From Hohaiivirga grylli (GTDB taxonomy: Bacteria > Pseudomonadota > Alphaproteobacteria > Rhizobiales > Beijerinckiaceae): DNA of 64,000 bases. Below, in pieces: positions 57,553 to 64,000 of this stretch. A model generated the notes under the pieces. That model was not told the origin of the DNA. It worked only from the letters and a program-made list of their open reading frames with translations, and did no database searches. The stretch lies in assembly GCF_039655745.1 (NCBI RefSeq), contig NZ_JBBYXI010000002.1, forward strand, positions 124,001 to 188,000, in the 5' to 3' direction. Both the position numbers and the translations under genes were made by a program. Numbering within the stretch: the stretch's first letter is position 1; every line of letters starts with the position of its first letter.

Positions 57553-58203
57553 ATGAAATCGAAAGTCATAAGCCTCTCGGATGCTAGCCGTCATTTTCGT
57601 GACGGAATGAGCATATTGTTTGGAGGCTTCATGGGGGTAGGAACACCTCCGTTACTGATCCAGGCAATTATGGACAGTGGCATCAAGGATCTGACGATTA
57701 TCGGTAACGATACATCGTTTCCTGCCACGGGCGTTGGCCCGTTGGTTGTTGAGAAGCGCGTTCGCAAGATTATTGCTTCGCACATTGGTCTGAACCCTGA
57801 AGCAGGTCGTCAGATGATGGCGAAAGAGGTTGAGGTTGAGCTGGTTCCACAAGGTACCTTGGCCGAGCGTATTCGCGCAGGTGGTTCAGGTCTTGGAGGC
57901 GTTCTGACTCCAACAGGTATCGGTACGATCGTCGAAGAGGGCAAGCAGCGTGTTACGGTTCAGGGCAAGGATTACCTTCTTGAAGAACCAATCCGTGCCG
58001 ATCTTGCGATTGTTCATGCGACCCGTGGTGATAAGGCCGGTAATCTTTACTACCGTCTGACGACCCGTAACTTCAATCCACTTGTTGCCCTGGCCGCCGA
58101 TACGGTTCTGGCTCAGGTTGATGAACTTGTTGAGATTGGTTCGATGGATCCTGATCTTATCATGACACCAGCTGCGCTGGTTGATGGCGTCATCAAGGGG
58201 TAA
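57553..58203 (+). CDS. atoD: CoA-transferase subunit A (AtoD/ScoA), copy 2
   Basis: 216 residues, same protein and DNA as the gene at 53280, with the same ribosome site. It lies after the atoB terminator and must use its own promoter, so it may be expressed when AtoC is inactive. Whether the duplication raises dosage or separates regulation cannot be told from sequence. Confidence 0.95.
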   Translation: MKSKVISLSDASRHFRDGMSILFGGFMGVGTPPLLIQAIMDSGIKDLTIIGNDTSFPATGVGPLVVEKRVRKIIASHIGLNPEAGRQMMAKEVEVELVPQGTLAERIRAGGSGLGGVLTPTGIGTIVEEGKQRVTVQGKDYLLEEPIRADLAIVHATRGDKAGNLYYRLTTRNFNPLVALAADTVLAQVDELVEIGSMDPDLIMTPAALVDGVIKG

Positions 58204-58208
58204 TGGCA

Positions 58209-58865
58209 ATGAATGCAAAAGAATTGATTGCGCGCCGTGTGGCGCTTGAACTTCACGATGGTGACGTTGTTAATCTTGGCATTGGTTTGCCAACGATGGT
58301 TGCGAACTATCTTCCGGAAGGTGTGAGCATCACACTTCAGTCAGAGAACGGTTTCCTTGGTCTTGGTCCCAAGACAGAAGACGACAAGGATCTTGTGAAT
58401 GCTGGTGGTCAGCTTGCAGGTATGATTGCTGGTGGTTCAACCTTTGACAGCTCATTCTCGTTTGCACTGATCCGCGGTGGTCACGTTGATGCCTGTGTTC
58501 TTGGCGGCCTTGAAGTTGCACAGAACGGCAATCTTGCGAACTGGATGGTTCCGGGCAAGATGGTTCCTGGCATGGGCGGCGCGATGGACCTTGTTGTTGG
58601 TTCGCGCAAAGTGATCGTTGCGATGGAACATTGTGCGAAGGACGGTTCCTCAAAATTCCTGAAGTCCTGCACACTTCCACTGACAGCTGTTGGTGTTGTG
58701 TCAGTTCTGGTGACAGAGCTTGCGCTGTTCACCTTTGAGCGTGGTGCAGAAAAGCCGGTTCTCCGTGAGCTTGCACCGGGTGTTGATCTCGAAACAGTCA
58801 AGGCAAAGACCGAAGCTGAGTTCGATGTCGCTCCTGACCTCAAAACTATGCCTATCAGCGAATAA
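58209..58865 (+). CDS. atoA: CoA-transferase subunit B (AtoA/ScoB), copy 2
   Basis: 218 residues, identical to the gene at 53936, including the catalytic SENGFLGLG segment. The repeat ends with its stop codon; the following DNA is unrelated to that after copy 1 and carries a terminator instead of atoE. Confidence 0.95.
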   Translation: MNAKELIARRVALELHDGDVVNLGIGLPTMVANYLPEGVSITLQSENGFLGLGPKTEDDKDLVNAGGQLAGMIAGGSTFDSSFSFALIRGGHVDACVLGGLEVAQNGNLANWMVPGKMVPGMGGAMDLVVGSRKVIVAMEHCAKDGSSKFLKSCTLPLTAVGVVSVLVTELALFTFERGAEKPVLRELAPGVDLETVKAKTEAEFDVAPDLKTMPISE

Positions 58866-58890
58866 GTATCTGCTTGTTTGTCTTAACAAG

Positions 58891-58919
58891 ACCGCGGCTC
58901 AATAGGCCGCGGTTTTTTA
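58891..58919 (+). terminator. Terminator after atoDA copy 2
   Basis: ACCGCGGC, 7-base loop, GCCGCGGT, T-run. Confidence 0.92.
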
Positions 58920-58923
58920 TTGG

Positions 58924-59997
58924 CTATCCGCCAGTGTGACTCATGTGGCGGGAAACAGAAGGTTTGTTGTGGCGGTCGATGATGAAGTCGTGCCCTTTGG
59001 GTTTCAGTGCGATTGCACGATCTATGGCTTCATTAACAGCCTCATTGTTTTCTGAGGCCCGTAATGGCGTTCGCAGGTCTGCATCCACATTCTGCCCAAG
59101 ACACATGAACAGTTCACCCTTGCAGGTGAGGCGCACGCGATTGCAGCTTTCGCAGAAATTATGGGTCATGGGTGTGATGAAGCCAAGTTTTCCGCCTGTT
59201 TCCTGAACCTGCACGTAACGAGCGGGCCCGCCGGTTTTTTCTGTCAGATCATGGAATGTATATCGGGTTTCCAGAGTTGTACGGAGTTCAGACAGGGGCA
59301 GATACTGGTCAAGCCGTAAAGCTCCCACATCTCCCATCGGCATGACTTCAATCAGGGTCATATCCATGTCACGACTGTGAGCCCACTGCATAAGTGAACT
59401 TATTTCTGTGTCATTGATCCCTTTAAGGGCGACGGTATTGATCTTGATTTTCAAGCCTGCTTTCTGGGCGGCATCAATTCCCAGAAGAACTTTGCTCAAA
59501 TCGCCCCAACGCGTGATCTGATGAAACTTGTCTTTATCCAGTGTATCTAATGAAACGTTGATACGCTTGATACCGCAATTGGCCAATTCATCTGCAAAGC
59601 GTACAAGTTGAGAACCATTTGTTGTCAGCGTCAGCTCATCCAAAACACCAGCAGTAATATGGCGTGATAAGGATTTCAGAAGCCATGTGATGTTTTTTCT
59701 GACGAGGGGCTCTCCGCCTGTAAATCGTAATTTGCGGACACCACGTTCAATAAAGATGCTGCATAATCTATCAAGTTCTTCAAGGCTTAGAAGCTCTTTC
59801 CGGGGCAGGAAGTTCATATCTTCGGCCATACAGTAAACACAGCGAAAATCGCAACGGTCGGTTACAGAAACCCTGAGATAATTTATTTCACGATGAAATG
59901 GGTCAATAAGAGGTGACGCTTGAGAAAAGCTGTTGGTTTCGCTCAGAACGGGCTTGTTCAAATTCTCGGAAAGTTTCACAGGTGTTGCCCCGTCCAT
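58924..59997 (-). CDS. moaA: GTP 3',8-cyclase MoaA
   Basis: 357 residues. Radical SAM motif CDFRCVYCMAED (CxxxCxxC), GGEPLVRKN, and the C-terminal second cluster with NFCESCNRVRLTCKGELFMC. The chain ends in Gly-Gly (SHTGG), the MoaA tail needed for activity. First step of molybdenum cofactor synthesis from GTP. About 40 residues precede the core, longer than usual, and ATG 59997 lacks a ribosome site, so a later start is possible. No other moa genes are in the window. Confidence 0.95.
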   Translation of the reverse strand: MDGATPVKLSENLNKPVLSETNSFSQASPLIDPFHREINYLRVSVTDRCDFRCVYCMAEDMNFLPRKELLSLEELDRLCSIFIERGVRKLRFTGGEPLVRKNITWLLKSLSRHITAGVLDELTLTTNGSQLVRFADELANCGIKRINVSLDTLDKDKFHQITRWGDLSKVLLGIDAAQKAGLKIKINTVALKGINDTEISSLMQWAHSRDMDMTLIEVMPMGDVGALRLDQYLPLSELRTTLETRYTFHDLTEKTGGPARYVQVQETGGKLGFITPMTHNFCESCNRVRLTCKGELFMCLGQNVDADLRTPLRASENNEAVNEAIDRAIALKPKGHDFIIDRHNKPSVSRHMSHTGG

Positions 59998-60121
59998 GAC
60001 GAAAATAAATAGATACAGAATTTCAGATAAACTGATAAGCTTTATTGTAGCGTGTCACGTTCCTTGGGCAAGATGATTGTGCCAAAGTGATGAGGGTAGG
60101 CTACAGTGCAGGAGCAAAATA

Positions 60122-60511
60122 ATGCCCGAAAAAGATACTATGGAAGCCCGCTGGCCTGTTGAGCTAAGATTAAGCCAAGATAAGAAACTGCTGACAGTTA
60201 CATTTGATAATGCCGTCGCTTTTGCTTTGCCTGCCGAATATCTGCGTGTTTATAGCCCGTCTGCTGAAGTGAAGGGACATACACCTGCTGGTCGCAAGAC
60301 CGTTTATGGTAAAAGTAATGTTGCGATCAGCTCGCTTGCTCAGGTTGGAAATTATGCTGTCCAGATTATCTTCGATGACGGGCATGATACCGGATATTAT
60401 GAGTGGCAGTATCTTTACGACTTAGGTGACGATTATACCCGGAAATGGGCAGCTTATCTTGATGAGCTTGCCCAAAAACATCTACGTCGGGAACCTCTGT
60501 TTCCAGCTTGA
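60122..60511 (+). CDS. DUF971 family protein
   Basis: 129 residues from ATG 60122 with AGGAG 8 bases upstream. DUF971 (GBBH-like beta-fold) with WPVELRLSQDKKLLTVTFD, LPAEYLRVYSPSAEV, and VQIIFDDGHDTGYYEWQYL followed by LYDLG. Members are found alone or joined to Mrp/ApbC or hydroxylases and are suspected of a role in Fe-S or cofactor handling. Divergent from moaA, a common arrangement in Brucellaceae-type genomes as far as I recall. Confidence 0.9.
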   Translation: MPEKDTMEARWPVELRLSQDKKLLTVTFDNAVAFALPAEYLRVYSPSAEVKGHTPAGRKTVYGKSNVAISSLAQVGNYAVQIIFDDGHDTGYYEWQYLYDLGDDYTRKWAAYLDELAQKHLRREPLFPA

Positions 60512-60568
60512 TATTCCTCTGGCAGAGCAATGCAAGGAACTCTGCCGGAAATCTTCATTTTAGCTTTA

Positions 60569-60643
60569 GGGCGCGTAGCTCAGCGGGAGAGCATTCGCTT
60601 CACACGCGAAAGGTCACAGGTTCAATCCCTGTCGCGCCCACCA
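60569..60643 (+). tRNA. tRNA-Val (anticodon CAC)
   Basis: All arms fold: acceptor GGGCGCG/CGCGCCC, D arm GCTC/GAGC, anticodon stem TTCGC/GCGAA with loop TTCACAC (anticodon CAC at 60601-60603), T arm ACAGG/CCTGT with loop TTCAATC, and an encoded CCA end. The last 30 bases are antisense to the 3' end of gph. Confidence 0.96.
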
Positions 60644-61381
60644 TTTTCCACCCGATGCTTTATCTTCTGCAGAAATTCCCTTCGGGAAGTTGCGCTTAAG
60701 ACTTGCAATCAGCAGTTTTTCAACAGCGGCCGGTAAATCATTATAATGCGTCACAACCAGATCCGGGTTGAGCTGGTCAACCGGAGTATCCGTGTAACCG
60801 AATGGCACACCAATGACCGGAATTTCTGCACGCTTTGCCGTTGTGATATCTGTATTTGAATCGCCGACCATAACTGCAAGACGCGGGTCTGCTCCAGCCT
60901 TGGCAATTGTTTCCGTCAGATGACGCGGGTCAGGCTTGAAGAACGGGAAGGTGTCGCGTCCGGAAATGAAGGTGAACCGGTCCAGAATACCAAGAAGTTC
61001 AAGCAGTTTTAAGGATTGATCTTCAAACTTGTTCGTACAAACCGCAAGCAGAATACCTTCGCTTGAAAGCTTGTCCAATGCCTCAGGAACGCCCGGGAAC
61101 AATTTTGAATCCACGCATAGACGGTTGTTATATTCAGCAACAAATTCCTGAAAGAGAACTTCTAAGCGATCTTCGCTTATACTCGTACCACTACGCTGAA
61201 AACCGCGTTCAATCAGAGCACGGGCACCTGCGCCAATAAGTTCTTTGGCTCCTTCGAGAGGGAGAGCCGGGAGATTTTCTTTGGCGAGGATCACATTGAG
61301 TGTCGAAATGAGATCAGGAGCCGTATCGGCAAGCGTACCATCAAGATCGAAAACAGCAATTGGTTGGAAATTCGCAGACAT
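60614..61381 (-). CDS. gph: Phosphoglycolate phosphatase (HAD family)
   Basis: 255 residues from ATG 61381 (GGGGA 5 bases upstream). HAD motifs: nucleophile Asp in VFDLDGTLADTAPDLI, Thr/Ser motif II in VCTNK, Lys in FKPDPRHL, and Asp pair in VGDSNTDITTAK. Hydrolyses 2-phosphoglycolate from DNA repair or Rubisco. No stop occurs before the tRNA, so the last nine or ten codons (WARQGLNL end) are antisense to tRNA-Val. That tail is not family sequence and suggests the native 3' end was lost. Confidence 0.9.
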   Translation of the reverse strand: MSANFQPIAVFDLDGTLADTAPDLISTLNVILAKENLPALPLEGAKELIGAGARALIERGFQRSGTSISEDRLEVLFQEFVAEYNNRLCVDSKLFPGVPEALDKLSSEGILLAVCTNKFEDQSLKLLELLGILDRFTFISGRDTFPFFKPDPRHLTETIAKAGADPRLAVMVGDSNTDITTAKRAEIPVIGVPFGYTDTPVDQLNPDLVVTHYNDLPAAVEKLLIASLKRNFPKGISAEDKASGGKWWARQGLNL

Positions 61382-61653
61382 ATTATCCCCGCTGGCGTTT
61401 AGAAGTCTGCTTATCTTAATAAGCAAGAGTCCAGCAAAGGGAAAGAATTAAGTCGCTCATGCGGCTTCTTGTTACTCTGTTTTATGTAACCTTTTGAGGA
61501 GGAAGCAGAAGTTCAGCTCTTTAGTCGTCCCATCCCCATTTTTTTGCCTCAATATGAGGTTCAGTTCATTTTGAAATGGTACAGTGCATTTGATTCGTTA
61601 CTTGGTCAGGAAGTTTATGATTGCAGCTTCCCTTATGACAATGGAGATACTTG

Positions 61654-62112
61654 ATGCTGCCTTTTACAGGTCATCTGGCCCGGAAATTTTCCGGTTATAT
61701 TCTGGGTATGGCAATTCTTGCATGCCCTGCATCTGTTCTGGCTGCAAATTATGAATTTGTGCCTGCTCCACAAATCGATCTTAATCGTATGTACCGGATT
61801 GATAAGGTAACAGGTGAAGTTTCTGCCTGTCAGTATGGTGTTAATACCCGTGCTGATGGTGCTGTTGGTGTAACGCTTTGCTATCAGGTTGGTGAGGGTG
61901 CAGGGCCACAGACTCCGGGTGAATACGGCCTGGTTGCAACACGGCACGTTAAGGATGGCGGTATTTTCCGTGTGAATTACCGTACAGGACAAATGAGCGT
62001 TTGCTACGTTTTTGAAGGCTCTGAGCCTCAGAAAGTTGTCTGTACACCACCCGGCGCCGCACCTGGTGAAGCTGCCGGAAATGCTTCTGATAAAGCTGGC
62101 CCTTCCAGATAA
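61654..62112 (+). CDS. Secreted protein with two TGxxSxC-type repeats
   Basis: 152 residues from ATG 61654 (GGAG 8 bases upstream). Signal peptide (about 1-30, ending VLAANYE). The mature part has two similar units, YRIDKVTGEVSACQYG (about 46) and FRVNYRTGQMSVCYVF (about 110), each a likely beta-hairpin with one Cys. The C terminus is Pro/Ala/Gly-rich. Periplasmic, unknown function. Similar sequences occur in Hyphomicrobiales. Confidence 0.8.
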   Translation: MLPFTGHLARKFSGYILGMAILACPASVLAANYEFVPAPQIDLNRMYRIDKVTGEVSACQYGVNTRADGAVGVTLCYQVGEGAGPQTPGEYGLVATRHVKDGGIFRVNYRTGQMSVCYVFEGSEPQKVVCTPPGAAPGEAAGNASDKAGPSR

Positions 62113-62137
62113 TTATTCTCCAGAGCTATACTTTAAT

Positions 62138-62169
62138 CCAGAAGGCCTCTGAAATATGATGCCTTTTGG
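62138..62169. other. Hairpin before rpiA
   Basis: CCAGAAGGC and GCCTTTTGG (9-base stem, one G-T pair, 14-base loop) in the 115-base gap; no T-run. May end the preceding gene or lie in the rpiA leader. Confidence 0.35.
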
Positions 62170-62227
62170 AAACTGGACTGATATGGAAAAAAGCTATAAA
62201 AACTAGAAGTATAACGGGAGATTTCCA

Positions 62228-62929
62228 TTGAGTAATGCTATTGATCTGAAACAGGCTGCCGCTGCACGTGCTGCAGAACTCGTCGAAGATGGTATGAATG
62301 TTGGTCTTGGATCAGGTTCTACAGCATACAAGTTTGTTTCTCTCTTGGCTGAGCGTGTGCGCAATGGCTTGAAGATTGTTGGTGTGCCAACCTCTGAAAT
62401 CACCCGCCAGCTTGCCATCAAGGAAGGGATTACAGTCTCTACCCTCGATGAGACACCAAGCCTTGATATGACAGTTGATGGTGCTGATGAGATGACACGC
62501 TCTCTGCATCTGATTAAAGGTGGCGGTGGCTGCCTTCTGTGGGAAAAAATCGTTGCCGTTGCCAGTAGCCGTAACGTTGTTATTGCTGATGGCTCCAAAC
62601 TTGTTGAGACACTTGGACGTTTTCCACTTCCAATTGAAGTAAATAAGTTCGGTTTGGAGGCAACACGTCGTGCCATTATCAATACATTCACTAAATGTGG
62701 GTTAAATGGTGAAATAACAGTGCGGCAAACCGAAGATGGTCAAGTTTTCGTCACAGATGGCGGGCATTTGATTCTCGACGCTGCACTTAATTCTATTCCT
62801 GACCCGGAAAAGTTGTCTGTTCAGCTTAATCTGGTTCCCGGTGTGGTTGAAAACGGTTTGTTCGTTGGTATTTCAACCGATGCGATTATCGCAACGGAAA
62901 CTGGTCTGGTTGAATGGAGCCGGGTGTAA
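62228..62929 (+). CDS. rpiA: Ribose-5-phosphate isomerase A
   Basis: 233 residues from TTG 62228, fixed by GGGAG 7 bases upstream. Motifs NVGLGSGSTAYKFV, DMTVDGADEM and KGGGGCLLWEKIV, with the catalytic Glu in LWEKIV and acid residues in DGADE. Interconverts ribose-5-phosphate and ribulose-5-phosphate in the pentose phosphate pathway. A DUF2059 gene follows after 37 bases. Confidence 0.96.
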   Translation: MSNAIDLKQAAAARAAELVEDGMNVGLGSGSTAYKFVSLLAERVRNGLKIVGVPTSEITRQLAIKEGITVSTLDETPSLDMTVDGADEMTRSLHLIKGGGGCLLWEKIVAVASSRNVVIADGSKLVETLGRFPLPIEVNKFGLEATRRAIINTFTKCGLNGEITVRQTEDGQVFVTDGGHLILDAALNSIPDPEKLSVQLNLVPGVVENGLFVGISTDAIIATETGLVEWSRV

Positions 62930-62966
62930 GTCAGTTTTGTTTTTGTTTTCTGTTGGAGCTTTTACT

Positions 62967-63512
62967 ATGCGTTTAACCTCTTCGCTCGCTGCTGTCACAG
63001 TAGCCTTTTCTCTTCTGACTGGGACAGCTATGGCTCAGGCTCCAGCTCCTGCCCAGCAGAACAGTGCTCCTGCTCTGGATCTGAGCAAGAAGCAGTTCAC
63101 GGCAAGCCATCTGGCAATTGCCAAGGAAGTTGCTGATGCATCTGGTATTTCACGCTCCTTCAATGGTGTTGTTGATCAGATTCTGGATCAGGTTCGCCAG
63201 ATCACAGTAACACGTCCTGAAATGAAGGATGACCTTGAGAAGGTTATTACAGCCCTGAAGCCAGAGCTTGAACTGCAGCAGGCACAGATTTCTAATGCTG
63301 CAACACGCGTTTTCGCAAACTTCCTGACTGAAGCAGAGCTGAAAGATATTGATGCTTTCTTCAAGACACCATCCGGGAAGAAGTATATCGAATCCCAGCC
63401 ACAGATTCTTGATGCCTTTGTTAATGAGTTCCAGAACTGGAGCCGTAACCTCGGTGATTATATCATGATCCGGGTTCGCGCAGAGATGACAAAGCTTGGT
63501 CACAAGTTCTGA
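62967..63512 (+). CDS. DUF2059 secreted protein
   Basis: 181 residues from ATG 62967, with GGAG 9 bases upstream; the start gives a proper signal peptide (1-24, TGTAMAQ|). After an Ala/Pro linker comes a helical DUF2059 domain (about 90-150) with FANFLTEAELKDIDAFFKTPSGKKY, here noted as TEAELKDIDAFFKTPSG. Periplasmic, function unknown. Downstream of rpiA in the same direction and closed by a terminator. Confidence 0.92.
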   Translation: MRLTSSLAAVTVAFSLLTGTAMAQAPAPAQQNSAPALDLSKKQFTASHLAIAKEVADASGISRSFNGVVDQILDQVRQITVTRPEMKDDLEKVITALKPELELQQAQISNAATRVFANFLTEAELKDIDAFFKTPSGKKYIESQPQILDAFVNEFQNWSRNLGDYIMIRVRAEMTKLGHKF

Positions 63513-63530
63513 TCAGAGCATAGTTTCAGA

Positions 63531-63557
63531 AAAGGCCCGGTTATCCGGGCCTTTTTT
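63531..63557 (+). terminator. Terminator after DUF2059 gene
   Basis: AAAGGCCCGG, TTAT loop, CCGGGCCTTT, T-run; mirrored A-run makes it partly bidirectional for the convergent gene ending at 63563. Confidence 0.92.
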
Positions 63558-63562
63558 ATGCA

Positions 63563-64000
63563 TTAGTTTTCACTCTCTTCATCAAGAGTGGCTGCATTGA
63601 TGATTTTTGTTCTGATAACCAGGCTCTGCTGATTATAGTTTTCACCTTTTTGTCCTTCGATAGATGAAGAGACAAAAAGGATGGTTCTTTTGCAGCGAGA
63701 GTAGAACAGTTTGTCCTTTGGGTTGCATCGCTCCGAGATAAGCTTTTTCTCTGAGGCAGGGGCAAGGTCGGGTGCCAAAACAATGATTCGGTTGTTTGTG
63801 GATGAGCATGCAAACCCATCAGAAACTTTCTGGCAAACTAAGCCGCTGAATGAGATAGGCTTATTCGCATAGAGACCCGGATTCATGTAAAAATCAGTGG
63901 TTTTAATGCGCTGATAATCAGAATAGGAAAATGATTTTTCAGGATTCTTGTTTGAATCTGCTGCATATAGCGGGCCTGAGATCATGGTAAGAGCGAGAGA
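63563..64000 (-). CDS. Secreted protein of unknown function, 5' end cut by the window
   Basis: The frame stays open past its first internal ATG (63985) to the window edge, where SLALTMISGPLYAAD reads as the end of a signal peptide cleaved after YAA. So the true start is outside the window. The 130-residue mature part has four cysteines, with FSGLVCQKVSDGFACS and ISERCNPKDKLFYSRCKRT, and an acidic end. The ISFSGLV and following strand pattern suggests a small OB-like or beta-rich domain, a weak guess. Confidence 0.8.
   Translation of the reverse strand, partial: SLALTMISGPLYAADSNKNPEKSFSYSDYQRIKTTDFYMNPGLYANKPISFSGLVCQKVSDGFACSSTNNRIIVLAPDLAPASEKKLISERCNPKDKLFYSRCKRTILFVSSSIEGQKGENYNQQSLVIRTKIINAATLDEESEN

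Larger units (their letters stand above)
57511..58865 (+). repeat. 1,355-base direct repeat, copy 2 (atoD-atoA)
   Basis: Identical as far as I can see to 53238-54592, same orientation. The two copies bracket atoE-atoB. Homologous recombination between them could delete or amplify 4,273 bases. Confidence 0.95.

Noticed and set aside
1..64000. CRISPR arrays, prophage genes, transposases
   Set aside because: No regularly spaced repeats, phage structural genes or transposase motifs were seen; the only long repeat is the atoDA duplication.

Overview
The window looks like chromosome of an alphaproteobacterium of the order Hyphomicrobiales (Rhizobiales), probably close to Brucellaceae but with lower GC than Brucella. 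Pointers are a MucR/Ros regulator, a feuN-feuP-feuQ set, the ccmIEFH - degP - two-component - glnE - pleC-like order, DUF1491, DUF5330 and a DUF1254/DUF1214 pair, and CtrA-type boxes. Family calls come from reading the translations; no search was run.

Layout. 1-2733: start of a leftward ubiD and the divergent ubiT-ubiU-ubiV operon for oxygen-independent ubiquinone synthesis, with an FNR-type palindrome between them. 2871-10645: DHA2-type exporter, iron superoxide dismutase, a membrane-anchored acidic protein, isochorismatase-like hydrolase, oligopeptidase B, MucR, SufE and DUF5330. 11001-20027: cell-envelope genes (peptidoglycan-binding protein, DUF1254/1214 pair, PBP1A), YcgN, an orphan TRAP binding protein and two trypsin-like proteases. 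20124-35742: FeuNPQ-like system, cytochrome c maturation genes ccmIEFH, DegP, a second two-component system, GlnE and a PleC-like kinase. 36158-41549: PepN, a zinc-type CDF transporter, glyoxalase I and a UreE with a very His-rich tail.

41611-44824: an AT-richer three-gene ABC-three-component (ABC-3C) conflict cassette (REase-like effector, small middle component, SMC/Rad50-like ATPase) bracketed by a near-identical 14-base direct repeat. 44996-49333: small genes, DusA, a membrane aspartic protease, DUF1289, cobS and cobT.

49780-58865: a complete acetoacetate/short-chain fatty acid system in the order atoS-atoC-[sigma-54 promoter]-atoD-atoA-atoE-atoB, followed by a second, apparently identical copy of atoD-atoA. 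The 1,355-base repeat starts at the predicted sigma-54 transcription start and ends on the last base of the atoA stop codon. Candidate AtoC palindromes lie upstream, one embedded in the atoC terminator, and atoB has a multi-stem leader. 58924-64000: MoaA, DUF971, tRNA-Val(CAC), Gph (its 3' end runs antisense into the tRNA), a secreted repeat protein, RpiA, DUF2059 and a secreted protein cut by the window edge.

The parts fit a bacterium that respires over a range of oxygen levels (anaerobic quinone synthesis, c-type cytochromes, molybdenum cofactor) and can burn acetoacetate or short fatty acids. The most interesting candidates are the ABC-3C island with its flanking repeats, the exact atoDA duplication, the structured atoB leader, a possible CtrA-controlled small RNA near 17,000, and a run of four stem-loops between degP and the next regulator.
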